DNA of 64,000 nt from Sporosarcina sp. (lineage in GTDB: Bacteria > Bacillota > Bacilli > Bacillales_A > Planococcaceae). This document shows, one piece after another, positions 34,223-43,399 of this stretch (positions within the stretch are counted from its first letter, which is position 1; each line of letters opens with the position of its first letter). A program made the position numbers and the translations under genes. Below the pieces are notes generated by a model. It was not told where the DNA came from and searched no databases. It saw nothing but the letters and a program-made list of their open reading frames with translations. The DNA lies in NCBI GenBank assembly GCA_029263895.1, contig JARIDO010000035.1, forward strand, positions 1-64,000. Direction: 5' to 3'.

Positions 34223-34300
34223 TTAATGTGTAAAGTTAAGTGAGCTCAAGTATAGAACCATAACGAGCATTCCAATACCGATAACTGTTTGAATATCCAT
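34223..34300 (-). CDS. 25-residue membrane microprotein
   Basis: An ATG at 34300 follows AAGGGGGT at eight bases on the minus strand, one of the strongest ribosome binding sites in the window. It opens a frame of 25 codons ending in TAA at 34223. The peptide MDIQTVIGIGMLVMVLYLSS followed by LNFTH is one hydrophobic helix with a short polar tail. A terminator lies directly downstream and TACAAT (34346-34351, minus strand) could be a -10. I do not recognise the family. It fits the class of one-helix membrane regulators, but no function is claimed. Confidence 0.6.
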   Translation of the reverse strand: MDIQTVIGIGMLVMVLYLSSLNFTH

Positions 34301-34444
34301 CAATAAGTACCCCCTTAAAAAAAAGCACAATTTCCATTACTTTTATTGTACAATGAAAAGAATAAAGAAGAAACCTTTTTACACATGTTTTCGTCTAGTT
34401 CGGTAAGGCTGTTAAAAATAATTCACAATTGTAGGTGATTATCT

Positions 34445-35044
34445 GTGAAACAGTGGTTACAGAAAACAATAATTGTTGCCGTTACGCTTCTTACATTTGG
34501 CATGATTTCGCCGTCCCATGATTTTTGGGCTACGCTACAAGAAAAAAATGAAGTGAAACAAAATGATTCACTAGGATCTAAACAGGACTATCAAATTGGT
34601 AATAGCACTCTTAGTGAGGATCCGCGACAACATCTTTCGTTTAATACAATCAATAATGAGTTTATTTTATCTGCAAAAGAAATGGCATATATGAAATTCG
34701 GTTCAAAAATCGGTCCCGTTATATCTTCTGAATTTGACGACAAGATATTCCCTGGAATTCAGGATGCGATTGAAACAACTTTAAGTACTGGAAGTGATTT
34801 GCACATACAGCCCTTTATACTTAGTGAAAGACCGGCTGGCGGTCATGCAGAAAAAATTTTTCATATTCAAAATGTTGATACAAGAAGAGACCTCATTCGT
34901 TTCCATATTCGGACTGAGAATCGTCCGAAAGAAGGTTATTACTTTAATTTCCACTACCATATAGCAGAAGATAGTTTTGTAAGCCATTATACTATTGGAG
35001 ATATCTTCTGGTCTAAAAATAGACCGCCGAAATGGTTGACATGA
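34445..35044 (+). CDS. ypjP: YpjP family protein
   Basis: The 199-residue protein has an N-terminal hydrophobic segment (about residues 7-22) that may be a signal peptide or anchor. The rest is a soluble domain with conserved aromatic stretches such as HYHIAEDSF and DIFWSKNRPPKWLT. B. subtilis YpjP has the same size and position before the thymidylate synthase gene. Its function is unknown. The GTG start follows TAGGTGAT. The stop codon lies inside a terminator hairpin (GACCGCC with GGCGGTC, 35021-35056). Confidence 0.85.
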   Translation: MKQWLQKTIIVAVTLLTFGMISPSHDFWATLQEKNEVKQNDSLGSKQDYQIGNSTLSEDPRQHLSFNTINNEFILSAKEMAYMKFGSKIGPVISSEFDDKIFPGIQDAIETTLSTGSDLHIQPFILSERPAGGHAEKIFHIQNVDTRRDLIRFHIRTENRPKEGYYFNFHYHIAEDSFVSHYTIGDIFWSKNRPPKWLT

Positions 35045-35062
35045 CCAATTTGGCGGTCTTTT
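35021..35062 (+). terminator. Terminator overlapping the end of ypjP
   Basis: GACCGCC, with AAATGGT, pairs with ACCAATTT and GGCGGTC and is followed by TTTTC. The ypjP stop codon falls in the loop. Confidence 0.8.
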
Positions 35063-35119
35063 CATGTTAAAAAAAGAATGTGTTTGTTATACTGTAATTA
35101 TGAGCAAGGAGGATGCAAT

Positions 35120-36061
35120 ATGAAACAATATTTAGATTTATGTAAACATGTATTAGAAACAGGTGTCGAGAAGAGTGATAGGACTGGAACAGGGACAATA
35201 AGTGTATTTGGCTATCAAATGCGCTATGATCTTGCGAAAGGTTTTCCGTTAATGACAACTAAAAAAACAGCCTTTAGATTAATCGTTTCAGAGCTATTAT
35301 GGTTTTTGAAAGGTGATACAAATGTACAGACGTTAATGAAAGAGCGTAATCCGATTTGGGATGAGTGGGCATTTGAACAGTGGATTGAGAGTCCTCAATA
35401 TAAAGGGCCGGATATGACTGGTTTTGGCATTCGTGCTGCCACCGATTCTGAATTTGAAAAGATATATAAAGAAGAGCTGGAGAGCTTTAGAAAACGTGTA
35501 ATAGAAGATGATGAATTCGCTTCGACGTATGCTGATTTAGGACCTGTGTACGGTAAACAATGGAGATCATGGGGTACGAGTGGTAACGAAATTGATCAAA
35601 TTAAAAACTTGATAGAAGGAATTAAAGGAAATCCAGACTCCCGTAGACATATTGTGACAGCTTGGAATCCATCAGAAGTAGATGATATGGCATTACCCCC
35701 TTGTCATGTACTATTTCAATTTTACGTTGCGAACGGTAAACTTTCTTGCCAGCTGTATCAACGAAGTGCAGATGTATTTCTTGGTGTGCCTTTTAATATC
35801 GCATCGTATGCGTTACTCATACACTTAATTGCACAAGAGTGTAATTTAGAAGTTGGTGAGTTTATTCACACATTAGGAGATGCGCATATATACACGAACC
35901 ATATAGAACAAGTTAAAGAACAATTATCACGACAGCCTAAAGAACTTCCTACGCTTAAGATTTCTAATGAGGGTAAATCAATCTTTAACCTTGAAACGAC
36001 AGATATTTCGGTAGAAAATTATGATCCTCACCCACGTATAAAAGCACCAATTGCCGTCTAA
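35120..36061 (+). CDS. thyA: Thymidylate synthase ThyA, long (Lactobacillus/Staphylococcus) form
   Basis: ThyA methylates dUMP with methylene-tetrahydrofolate, giving dTMP and dihydrofolate. Signature residues are present: RTGTGT (dUMP phosphate Arg), [13 protein letters not shown], the catalytic Cys in [11 protein letters not shown] (about residue 195) and [17 protein letters not shown]. At 313 residues it is the long form, with an insertion of about 50 residues after [10 protein letters not shown] (about 85-140) that the E. coli-sized enzymes lack. The ATG at 35120 follows AAGGAGGAT. dfrA follows and regenerates its folate product. Confidence 0.97.
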   Translation: MKQYLDLCKHVLETGVEKSDRTGTGTISVFGYQMRYDLAKGFPLMTTKKTAFRLIVSELLWFLKGDTNVQTLMKERNPIWDEWAFEQWIESPQYKGPDMTGFGIRAATDSEFEKIYKEELESFRKRVIEDDEFASTYADLGPVYGKQWRSWGTSGNEIDQIKNLIEGIKGNPDSRRHIVTAWNPSEVDDMALPPCHVLFQFYVANGKLSCQLYQRSADVFLGVPFNIASYALLIHLIAQECNLEVGEFIHTLGDAHIYTNHIEQVKEQLSRQPKELPTLKISNEGKSIFNLETTDISVENYDPHPRIKAPIAV

Positions 36062-36109
36062 AGGAAGTAGAAATTTAAAATGTATACGGATATAGAAAGG
36101 AGTTACTAA

Positions 36110-36598
36110 ATGATCTCACTATTAGTGGCACATGACCTAAATCGAGTGATTGGGGTAAATAATGAAATGCCGTGGCATATTCCTGAAGAACTTGCTTATT
36201 TTAAAAAAGTCTCTATGGGTAAAGCTATGATTATGGGACGCAAAACATTTGAGTCGATTGGTAGGCCATTACCTGGCCGACTCAACATCGTTGTAACTCG
36301 TAACGAAGACTACAAAGTTGAAGGAGTAGAAGTTGTTCATAATTTAGATACAGCTCTTTCCAAAGCACGCAACTATTCTGAAGAAGTAGTTGTAATCGGT
36401 GGCGCTGAGATATTTAGGCAGTCGTTAGAAAAAGCAGACCGACTTTACATTACTTCTATTAAAAAGGAATTTAAAGGTGATACATACTTTCCTGAATATG
36501 ATGATAAGTGGAAGTTAATGTCCACTTCGGAAACACACACTTCTAAAGATGGTATTATGTATACATTTTTGATTTACGAAAGGAATTTTATAGACTAA
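36110..36598 (+). CDS. dfrA: Dihydrofolate reductase
   Basis: DfrA reduces dihydrofolate to tetrahydrofolate with NADPH, recycling the product of ThyA. The family motifs are present: GVNNEMPWHIPEEL with the active-site acidic residue (Glu26-27 region), MGRKTFESIGRPLPGR and VIGGAEIF. The 162-residue length is standard. The ATG follows AAAGGAG, 48 bases after thyA. Residues commonly altered in trimethoprim resistance cannot be judged by eye beyond noting a normal-looking active site. The next gene begins one base after its stop. Confidence 0.97.
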   Translation: MISLLVAHDLNRVIGVNNEMPWHIPEELAYFKKVSMGKAMIMGRKTFESIGRPLPGRLNIVVTRNEDYKVEGVEVVHNLDTALSKARNYSEEVVVIGGAEIFRQSLEKADRLYITSIKKEFKGDTYFPEYDDKWKLMSTSETHTSKDGIMYTFLIYERNFID

Positions 36599-36599
36599 T

Positions 36600-37319
36600 A
36601 TGTATAATTCAATTAGAACGTTTTCCTTCTTATTCGGATATCTTCCTTTTACATTACTAAAGTTGAAAAAAGTTAAAAAGTTAAGTAGTAATTTAGAACC
36701 TTCAGTAAAAGATGTCTACGCAGATGAAGTTCCAATGCTTTGGGCATCTGGAATAATGAAAAGAACAAAAAGTGAAATTACGGTGAAAGGTATTGAAAAC
36801 CTACCATATGGTGCGGTTTTAATAATTAGTAATCATGAAGGTAATTTTGATATCCCTACGCTAATATCTTCTATTCCAAAACCATTTGGATTCATATCTA
36901 AAATAGAAGTGAAGAAACTACCGATTATTAACGACTGGATGGAACAGATGAATTGTGTGTTTTTAGATAGATCTGATAGACGAAGTACAATGAATGTACT
37001 ACGAGACTCAATCGAAAAATTACAGCAAGGTCATTCGTTACTTGTTTTTCCGGAAGGTACTCGTAGCAAAGGAGAAGGTATAAAAACCTTTAAGTCAGGC
37101 TTTGCTAAAATCGCACAAGAAGCAGGTGTTCCTATCTTACCGATTGCGATTCAAGGAACATCCGCTATAATGGAGAAAAATAATAACTGGATTAAACCAG
37201 CGAAAGTTACAGTCGAAATATTGCCAGTTATTCCAGTTGACACGATTATGGGAATGAGTAGGAAAGATTTAATAGAATACACAGAAGAGAAGATTGCTAC
37301 TTCACTTCAAAGTTCTTGA
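36600..37319 (+). CDS. 1-acyl-sn-glycerol-3-phosphate acyltransferase (PlsC family)
   Basis: This membrane-associated acyltransferase makes phosphatidic acid from lysophosphatidic acid. The HX4D motif is seen as SNHEGNFD (about residues 76-83), the substrate-binding motif as FPEGTRSKG (about 146-154), and the third block as VPILPIAIQG. The N-terminus has a hydrophobic stretch near residues 8-20. The gene begins one base after dfrA, so it is probably in the same transcript. The 239-residue length is typical. Whether it is the main PlsC or an accessory enzyme cannot be told. Confidence 0.9.
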   Translation: MYNSIRTFSFLFGYLPFTLLKLKKVKKLSSNLEPSVKDVYADEVPMLWASGIMKRTKSEITVKGIENLPYGAVLIISNHEGNFDIPTLISSIPKPFGFISKIEVKKLPIINDWMEQMNCVFLDRSDRRSTMNVLRDSIEKLQQGHSLLVFPEGTRSKGEGIKTFKSGFAKIAQEAGVPILPIAIQGTSAIMEKNNNWIKPAKVTVEILPVIPVDTIMGMSRKDLIEYTEEKIATSLQSS

Positions 37320-37407
37320 ATGATGTATATGGACGAATCATAAGTTAAAGAAAATATACTATGTTACATCTATATTTTCATCGATACTAGAAATATAGGG
37401 AAATAAG

Positions 37408-37434
37408 TTTGTTTTAAATGAGTAAAACAAATTT
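37408..37434 (+). terminator. Possible weak terminator
   Basis: TTTGTTTTA pairs with TAAAACAAA around a six-base loop, but the stem is almost all A-T and the T run is short. Confidence 0.35.
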
Positions 37435-37478
37435 GGTGTTAGATTTTCAATGACTACATTTCGAAGGGAGATTGAGAG

Positions 37479-38318
37479 ATGAAGAAAATTCATATTGTTA
37501 CAGATTCCACAGCGGATTTAAAAGAAGAGGTAATTGAAAAGTATGGTATTCATGTTGTACCTCTTACAATTGTTATTGATGGTGAAAACTATGTTGATGG
37601 AGTTGATTTACAGCCTGAGTCTTTTTTAAATATGATGCGTGAAGCTTCTGATTTACCAAAGAGCTCTCAGCCTTCATCTGGAGTATTTAAAGAACTTTAT
37701 GATCGTTTAGGTGAGGATGGAAGTGAAATTCTTTCTATTCATATGACTGGCGGTATGAGTGGAACAGTTAAATCTGCAGAAGCAGCAGCGGAGATGACGG
37801 ACTCAAATGTAACAGTTATTGATTCGCGTTATATTTCACATGCACTAACTTTCCAAATTTTGGAGGCTGCCCGAAAAGTAGAAGCAGGTTGTTCCATGGA
37901 AGAGATTGTTGAATCAGTAACTAAAGTTAGAGAAAATACAACATTATTTGTTGTCGTTGATTCATTAGATAACCTCGTTAAGGGTGGACGCATTGGTAAA
38001 GGTCGTGCAATGCTAGGGTCCCTAATGAATATAAAACCAATTGCAAGTTTACAAGATGGCGTGTATACACCAATCGCCAAAGCGAGAAGTCATAAACAAG
38101 TTGTTAGTCAGTTATTCAAAAAATTCTTAGATGACACACAAGGTAAGAAAATTCTAGGGGTTGGGCTATCTCATGCTAATGGCTTATCAATGGCCGACCC
38201 ATTAATAAAACTAATAAAAGACTTTGGTTTTAACGATATTGATATTGCGTTTACATCACCAATCATTAGTACACATACTGGTGAGGGTGCAATTGGATTT
38301 ATGTATTATACAGATTAA
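37479..38318 (+). CDS. DegV family fatty-acid-binding protein
   Basis: DegV/FakB proteins bind a fatty acid and present it to the kinase FakA for phosphorylation and entry into phospholipids. The conserved start HIVTDSTADL (about residues 4-13), SSQPSSG, the motif HMTGGMSGT (about 88-96) and the lipid-contacting GRI in VKGGRIGKG are present. The 279-residue length is usual. The ATG follows GAAGGGAG. It lies near the PlsC gene, which also uses acyl donors, but no direct link is shown by the sequence. Confidence 0.93.
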   Translation: MKKIHIVTDSTADLKEEVIEKYGIHVVPLTIVIDGENYVDGVDLQPESFLNMMREASDLPKSSQPSSGVFKELYDRLGEDGSEILSIHMTGGMSGTVKSAEAAAEMTDSNVTVIDSRYISHALTFQILEAARKVEAGCSMEEIVESVTKVRENTTLFVVVDSLDNLVKGGRIGKGRAMLGSLMNIKPIASLQDGVYTPIAKARSHKQVVSQLFKKFLDDTQGKKILGVGLSHANGLSMADPLIKLIKDFGFNDIDIAFTSPIISTHTGEGAIGFMYYTD

Positions 38319-38355
38319 AAAGTATATATTCTAATTGAAATGAGGAAATTTAACT

Positions 38356-39171
38356 ATGAGAAGAGTTTTACTCGTTGCAATGACCTTCTCATTTTTGTTA
38401 ATAGGTTGTTCTTCTCAAGTTGTTAGAACTGTAAAGCCGATGACTGAGAGGTCTAATTTATCCTTCGTTGAATGGCGAATTCCAAGCTACTTTGTTCCTC
38501 AAGAACTACATGTTATTGGTTTAGGGGATTCTCTAACTCAAGGTGTTGGAGATGAAAAGAAGTTAGGGGGTTACTTTGGACGTGTCGTTACTGAAATGCA
38601 AGCGTTAAAAGGTGTTAAAGCGGTAGACGCCGATAACCTAGCCAAAAGAGGTCGACGAAGCGATCAGCTCCTAGTGCAACTAACCGATAAGAAAATTCAA
38701 GCAGAATTAAAGAATGCTGATGTTATTTTCTTGACGATTGGTGGTAATGATATAATGAGGATCGTGAAAGCCAACCTATTCAAGTTGAAGGTAGGACCTT
38801 TTTATAAAGAGCTTACGAAGTATGAGTCAAGAATTGATGATGTTTTTGGAACGATTCGCAGTTTGAACAGTGATGCTATTATTGTGATTGCGGGTTTATA
38901 TAATCCACTTTCAATGGTGACGGATGAACCAAACGAATTCGAAGACATCATTAAGGATTGGAATGAAGCGATTTCATTTCGAGTTTTGTTAGATGATAAG
39001 TCCTGTTTTGTTCCTGTCGAAGATCTTTTCGACTCTAACGAAAATATGGTATATCACTCTGACTTCTTTCATCCAAATTCTAAAGGCTATGATCAAATGG
39101 CAGATAGGTTCCTCACAAAAATTAGGGAGTGCGGTATACCTAAAGTATTAAATGAGGATTCAGAGATGTAG
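38356..39171 (+). CDS. ypmR: YpmR, GDSL-family lipase/esterase, lipoprotein
   Basis: This is a secreted SGNH hydrolase anchored by a lipid. The signal peptide ends in the lipobox LLIGC (Cys at about residue 18). The catalytic blocks are GLGDSLTQG (block I, Ser about 58), TIGGNDI (block III Asn) and DFFHPNSKGY (block V Asp and His). The substrate is unknown. The 271-residue length is close to that of B. subtilis YpmR. It leads a tight run with ypmS, msrA, msrB and yozE, without terminators between. Confidence 0.92.
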   Translation: MRRVLLVAMTFSFLLIGCSSQVVRTVKPMTERSNLSFVEWRIPSYFVPQELHVIGLGDSLTQGVGDEKKLGGYFGRVVTEMQALKGVKAVDADNLAKRGRRSDQLLVQLTDKKIQAELKNADVIFLTIGGNDIMRIVKANLFKLKVGPFYKELTKYESRIDDVFGTIRSLNSDAIIVIAGLYNPLSMVTDEPNEFEDIIKDWNEAISFRVLLDDKSCFVPVEDLFDSNENMVYHSDFFHPNSKGYDQMADRFLTKIRECGIPKVLNEDSEM

Positions 39172-39182
39172 GAGTTGATTGT

Positions 39183-39758
39183 TTGAATCGATGGAAGATA
39201 GCGTTTTTTGTATTAGCAGGAATTATCGCTGCTTCTTTAGTAAGTTTAATATTATTTGTTTCTTCATCAAGTGAATCTGAACCTTTACCTAAAATTCAAA
39301 AAGTAGCTGGTGAGAATCATGTATTATCTGTAAACTTGACGAAAGAAAACTTTGAAGGGATAGCTAACACCTATATCGGTAAAGCAGTAAAAGGTGAACC
39401 GCTACCTGTTACGATGAAAATCGAGGATGACGTTATTTTAGCTTCTGAAATGACTGTTTTTTCTTTAACATTACCAGTTATCATGCATTTTGATCCGATT
39501 GTTCGGGAAGATGGGAATTTAATTTTGAAACTTTTTTCTATGGAAATCGGTAATTTAAATATAGCCCCTTCATTCGTCCTTAAAATTTTAAGAGATTCAG
39601 TCAAGCTTCCAGAGTGGATGATCGTTAGACCAAGTGAAGAGGAACTGTTTATTGACTTGTCAAAAATACCTGTTTCCGGAGATCTACAGGTCAAAGCAAA
39701 AACTTTTAACTTAGAGAAGGATGAAATAATTTTAGATATTATTATACCTAAAGAATAG
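39183..39758 (+). CDS. ypmS: YpmS family membrane-anchored protein
   Basis: The protein has one N-terminal membrane segment (about residues 7-27) and an external domain of about 160 residues, a YpmS (DUF2140) family protein. B. subtilis YpmS is of similar length. The function is unknown; its constant pairing with ypmR suggests a joint role in lipid or envelope metabolism, which is inference. The start is the TTG at 39183, after AGGAG. The gap to ypmR is eleven bases. Confidence 0.88.
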   Translation: MNRWKIAFFVLAGIIAASLVSLILFVSSSSESEPLPKIQKVAGENHVLSVNLTKENFEGIANTYIGKAVKGEPLPVTMKIEDDVILASEMTVFSLTLPVIMHFDPIVREDGNLILKLFSMEIGNLNIAPSFVLKILRDSVKLPEWMIVRPSEEELFIDLSKIPVSGDLQVKAKTFNLEKDEIILDIIIPKE

Positions 39759-39772
39759 GGGGGCGTTAAATT

Positions 39773-40300
39773 GTGATAGAAAAAGCTACTTTTGCCGGTG
39801 GATGCTTCTGGTGTATGGTTAAGCCTTTTCATAAATATGACGGAGTCGAAACAGTTATCTCTGGTTATACAGGTGGGGAAGTGAAAAACCCTACATATGA
39901 AATGGTATGCACAAATACAACGGGGCATCGTGAAGCTGTTCAAATCACATTTGATAATGACATTATTAGCTATGAAGAATTAGTTAATATCTTTTGGAAA
40001 CAAATTGATCCTACAGATCCAGGCGGTCAATTTTTCGATAGAGGAGATTCATATAAAACTGCGATTTATTACCATAACTCCGAACAATTTGAAATAGCAG
40101 AAAAGACGAAGCATCAACTTGAGACTTCAGGAAAATTCAATGAAAATATTTCGACAGATATTCTCCCTGCAAAAGATTTCTATGTGGCTGAAGAAAACCA
40201 TCAAGACTATTACTTAAAAAACCCAACTCACTATAACCGTTATGCAATAGGTTCAGGTAGAGAGCAATTTAAAATCAATAACTGGGGGGATCAATCATGA
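39773..40300 (+). CDS. msrA: Peptide methionine (S)-S-oxide reductase MsrA
   Basis: MsrA reduces the S form of methionine sulfoxide in proteins and as free amino acid. The catalytic Cys lies in [12 protein letters not shown] (residues 8-19), a second-shell Cys is seen in [13 protein letters not shown], and the motif [10 protein letters not shown] is intact. The GTG start is preceded by a run of G residues. msrB follows with a four-base overlap, so the pair covers both stereoisomers. A second MsrA is encoded at 60.4 kb. The product is 175 residues. Confidence 0.96.
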   Translation: MIEKATFAGGCFWCMVKPFHKYDGVETVISGYTGGEVKNPTYEMVCTNTTGHREAVQITFDNDIISYEELVNIFWKQIDPTDPGGQFFDRGDSYKTAIYYHNSEQFEIAEKTKHQLETSGKFNENISTDILPAKDFYVAEENHQDYYLKNPTHYNRYAIGSGREQFKINNWGDQS

Positions 40301-40728
40301 AAGAAGAATTAAAGCGGAAATTAACTGAACTTCAGTATCATGTAACTCAAGAAAATGGTACAGAACCACCTTTTCGTAATGAATTTGATAGTCATTATGA
40401 AGAAGGGATTTATGTAGATATCGTTTCTGGAAAACCCTTATTCAGTTCAAAAGATAAATATGATGCAGGTTGTGGTTGGCCTAGTTTTACAAAACCTATT
40501 GAAGTACAAGAAGTTTCTGAGCATTTTGATGAGACACATGGAATGAGAAGAACAGAAGTTAGAAGTAAAACTGCGAATTCACATCTTGGACATGTATTTC
40601 CAGATGGACCAGGGGAAAACGGATTAAGATATTGCATTAACTCTGCCGCTTTAAGATTTGTACCGATTGAACGACTTCAAGAAGAGGGCTATGAAGAGTA
40701 TGTTAGTCACTTTACAACTGATCAATAG
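40297..40728 (+). CDS. msrB: Peptide methionine (R)-S-oxide reductase MsrB
   Basis: MsrB reduces the R form of methionine sulfoxide. The motifs are [26 protein letters not shown] and the active-site Cys in [11 protein letters not shown] (about residue 116). Of the two CxxC pairs that bind zinc in many MsrB proteins, none is present here. This agrees with the zinc-free Bacillus-type enzymes. The ATG lies within the msrA stop codon (ATGA), giving coupled translation. The 143-residue length is usual. Confidence 0.96.
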   Translation: MKEELKRKLTELQYHVTQENGTEPPFRNEFDSHYEEGIYVDIVSGKPLFSSKDKYDAGCGWPSFTKPIEVQEVSEHFDETHGMRRTEVRSKTANSHLGHVFPDGPGENGLRYCINSAALRFVPIERLQEEGYEEYVSHFTTDQ

Positions 40729-40743
40729 AAAGGGGACAGATAA

Positions 40744-40971
40744 ATGGACCGTTCCTTTTATCGATTTGCTCTAGCTTATAGGGGTGGCGGTAAAAATGAT
40801 GTAAAATCAAATTTTGCTGAAAGTATGTTTCAGGATCTTAGCTTTCCCCGAGAAGAAAGAACTTTTGACAATTTATCACGTTATATTGAAGAAAAAGCTG
40901 ACACAGGAATGTCGGTTAGTGTATTCGATGAATTGTATAAAATATACGAAGAACGATATCTGAATGCGTAA
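40744..40971 (+). CDS. yozE: YozE (UPF0346) family SAM-like domain protein
   Basis: This 75-residue protein begins RSFYRFALAYRGG and contains FPREERTFDNLSRYIE, the signature of the YozE/UPF0346 family of small helical proteins. No function has been demonstrated that I can name. It is the last gene of the ypmR-msrAB run, 15 bases after msrB, following AGAAAGGGG. Its fold is thought to be SAM-domain-like, which suggests binding to nucleic acid or protein. Confidence 0.9.
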   Translation: MDRSFYRFALAYRGGGKNDVKSNFAESMFQDLSFPREERTFDNLSRYIEEKADTGMSVSVFDELYKIYEERYLNA

Positions 40972-41044
40972 TTTGATCTTCGTTGCATATTAAAGTAATT
41001 GAAGGTATGATTAATAAAGAAAAATTGAAAGTGAGGAAAACAAA

Positions 41045-41749
41045 ATGAGTATACATATTAATGCAAAAAAAGGAGATATCGCTGAAACGATTCTTCTACC
41101 AGGGGACCCATTACGTGCAAAGTACATTGCAGAGACATTCTTAGAAAATGTAACACAATATAACGAAGTTCGTAATATGTTTGGTTTCACTGGTACATAT
41201 AAAGGGAAACGAATTTCTGTTCAAGGAACAGGTATGGGTGTTCCTTCAATTTCAATATACGTTACTGAACTAATGAAAGAATTTGATGTTCAAAAATTAA
41301 TCAGAGTTGGAACTTGTGGTGCAATTCAAAAAGACGTAAAAGTTCGTGATGTTATTATTGCGCAAACTGCAACATCAAACTCTGCTATCAACCGTGCATT
41401 TTTCCCGGGGATAGACTTCGCACCAACTGCAGACTTTGACTTGTTATTGAAAGCATATCAAGCTGGAGAAGCAAAAGGACTTTCATTAAAGGTTGGTAAT
41501 GTTTTCACAGAAGATTTCTTTTACAATGAAAATGCTGACCATCAGAAACTAGCAGACCATGGTGTGTTAGCTGTGGAAATGGAAGCAGCAGCACTTTATA
41601 CGCTTGCAGCTAAGTATGGTAGAAAAGCGTTAGCAGTATTAACGGTTAGCGATCACATTCTAACAGGTGAAGCAACTACTTCAGAAGAACGTCAAACGAC
41701 TTTCAATGATATGATTGAAGTAGCATTAGAAGCAGCAATTCAAGATTAA
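41045..41749 (+). CDS. deoD: Purine nucleoside phosphorylase DeoD
   Basis: DeoD splits purine nucleosides with phosphate for nucleobase salvage. The hexameric PNP-I motifs are present: [48 protein letters not shown] (ribose-binding Glu, seen here as [12 protein letters not shown]) and [12 protein letters not shown] with the catalytic Asp. The 234-residue length is standard. The ATG follows GTGAGGA. A terminator follows directly, so it is separate from ctpA, its conserved neighbour. Confidence 0.96.
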   Translation: MSIHINAKKGDIAETILLPGDPLRAKYIAETFLENVTQYNEVRNMFGFTGTYKGKRISVQGTGMGVPSISIYVTELMKEFDVQKLIRVGTCGAIQKDVKVRDVIIAQTATSNSAINRAFFPGIDFAPTADFDLLLKAYQAGEAKGLSLKVGNVFTEDFFYNENADHQKLADHGVLAVEMEAAALYTLAAKYGRKALAVLTVSDHILTGEATTSEERQTTFNDMIEVALEAAIQD

Positions 41750-41755
41750 TAATCG

Positions 41756-41790
41756 AAAAAGACCGCCCGTATTATAGCGGTCTTTTTTAA
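41756..41790 (+). terminator. Terminator after deoD
   Basis: AAAGACCGC pairs with GCGGTCTTT around a ten-base loop, and T residues follow. Confidence 0.87.
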
Positions 41791-41827
41791 ATAAGCTTAT
41801 GTAATATAAAAGAAGGTGGCGAATAGG

Positions 41828-43333
41828 ATGGATGACAAAGAGAAGTCTGACCAAATTCAAGATAATGAAAGTAATGAAAATAAATCAGTCAGGCAGTATA
41901 TTCAACTGAAACCGTTCTCCTTAATTATGCTCATTTTCGGTTTAGTTCTTGCGACTGCTGGAATTACTTTTATTACATTGACGACAGGTGAAAATAAGGT
42001 GGTTGAAGTAGTCAACCCACTTAACAACGCCGCATTAGATCGCAAAGAATTTAAAAAATTCTATGAAGCATATGATGAAATGAAAATGAATTATTTTGAT
42101 GAAGTTGATGATTCTGCAATTATTGATGGTGCAATCAACGGTATGATTGATGCTTTAGGTGATCCATACTCGGATTATTTAAATGAAAAAGAAGCTAAAC
42201 AATTAAATGAAAGCATATCATCTAGTTTTGAAGGTATCGGTGCTGAGATTCAAGAGAAGAGCGGCTATATAAGCGTCGTTTCTCCAATTAAGAATTCACC
42301 TGCAGAACGTGCAGGTTTATTGCCGAATGACTTAATAACAGCAGTAGATGGAAAAAGTATTCAAGGGTTATCATCTTCAGAAGCAGTTTTATTAATTCGT
42401 GGTGAAAAAGGTACGACTGTATCATTATCTATTAAACGTGGTGAAACAGCTGAACCTCATGAAGTGAAAATTGAGCGTGACATTATACCAATTGAGACTG
42501 TGTATGCAGAAATGTTGGATGATGGAATTGGACACATTCATATTACAAGTTTTTCAGAAGGAACTTATAAGGAATTGTTGACAGCAATTGATGGATTAAA
42601 AGTTGATGGGATGACGAGTTTGATTGTTGATGTCCGTCAAAATCCTGGTGGTATGTTGAGTTCAGCAATACACATTTCCGATTTATTTGTTGAAAAGGGT
42701 AAAAATCTTTTCCAAATTGAAACAAAAGGTAAAAAACCTGAAGTGTTTGCAGCTACAGACAAACAAAAAGTAGATGTGCCTCTTGTACTCGTCATTGATG
42801 ATGGTAGTGCGTCTGCTTCCGAAATACTTGCAGGTGCTTTAAAAGAATCCGCTGGAACGACATTAATAGGTATTAATTCTTTTGGTAAAGGAACTGTTCA
42901 AACACCAAAAGACCTTCCAGACGGTTCAAATTTAAAGTTAACAACTGCAAAATGGTTAACACCTAATGGTAACTGGATTCACAAGAAAGGAATTGCACCA
43001 GATATCGAGGTGCCATATCCTTCATATGCCTTACTACCGTTTCTAGATCCAACATTAGAAATGAAAGAGGGAATGCTGTCCACTATCGTTCAATCAGCTG
43101 AAGAAATGCTGAAAGTAATAGGCTATGATCCTGGAGAAGTAGATGGTAAATTCGATAATAAGACAGAATCAGCTGTCAAATCGTTACAAAAAGACCTTTC
43201 TATTGAATCAACAGGTATACTTCAAGGTGATACGACATTAGGGTTGATGGAGAAATTACGTATTAAAATAAAAGAAGACGATCCACAACTTTTAAAAGCT
43301 AAAGAAGTTCTACTGGAGCAAATAAATAAATAA
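41828..43333 (+). CDS. ctpA: CtpA-type S41 carboxyl-terminal processing protease
   Basis: This membrane-anchored serine protease acts outside the membrane. One transmembrane segment (about residues 31-54) is followed by a PDZ domain (about 125-205: SPAERAGLLPNDLITAVDG) and the S41 core with the catalytic Ser in DDGSASASEILAG (about 334) and Lys in NSFGKGTVQ (about 359). A peptidoglycan-binding type 1 domain closes the protein (about 415-475: GYDPGEVDGKFDN). The ATG at 41828 follows AAGGTGG; an in-frame GTG at 41816 lies in that site. The length is 501 residues. Confidence 0.93.
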   Translation: MDDKEKSDQIQDNESNENKSVRQYIQLKPFSLIMLIFGLVLATAGITFITLTTGENKVVEVVNPLNNAALDRKEFKKFYEAYDEMKMNYFDEVDDSAIIDGAINGMIDALGDPYSDYLNEKEAKQLNESISSSFEGIGAEIQEKSGYISVVSPIKNSPAERAGLLPNDLITAVDGKSIQGLSSSEAVLLIRGEKGTTVSLSIKRGETAEPHEVKIERDIIPIETVYAEMLDDGIGHIHITSFSEGTYKELLTAIDGLKVDGMTSLIVDVRQNPGGMLSSAIHISDLFVEKGKNLFQIETKGKKPEVFAATDKQKVDVPLVLVIDDGSASASEILAGALKESAGTTLIGINSFGKGTVQTPKDLPDGSNLKLTTAKWLTPNGNWIHKKGIAPDIEVPYPSYALLPFLDPTLEMKEGMLSTIVQSAEEMLKVIGYDPGEVDGKFDNKTESAVKSLQKDLSIESTGILQGDTTLGLMEKLRIKIKEDDPQLLKAKEVLLEQINK

Positions 43334-43338
43334 TTGTT

Positions 43339-43374
43339 TAAACGTCCAGTCCAAAATAGTGACTGGACGTTTTT
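43339..43374 (+). terminator. Terminator after ctpA
   Basis: AAACGTCCAGTC pairs with GACTGGACGTTT around a nine-base loop, and TT follows. Confidence 0.85.
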
Positions 43375-43399
43375 CAAAGATTTCTAATGAGGTGTAGAT

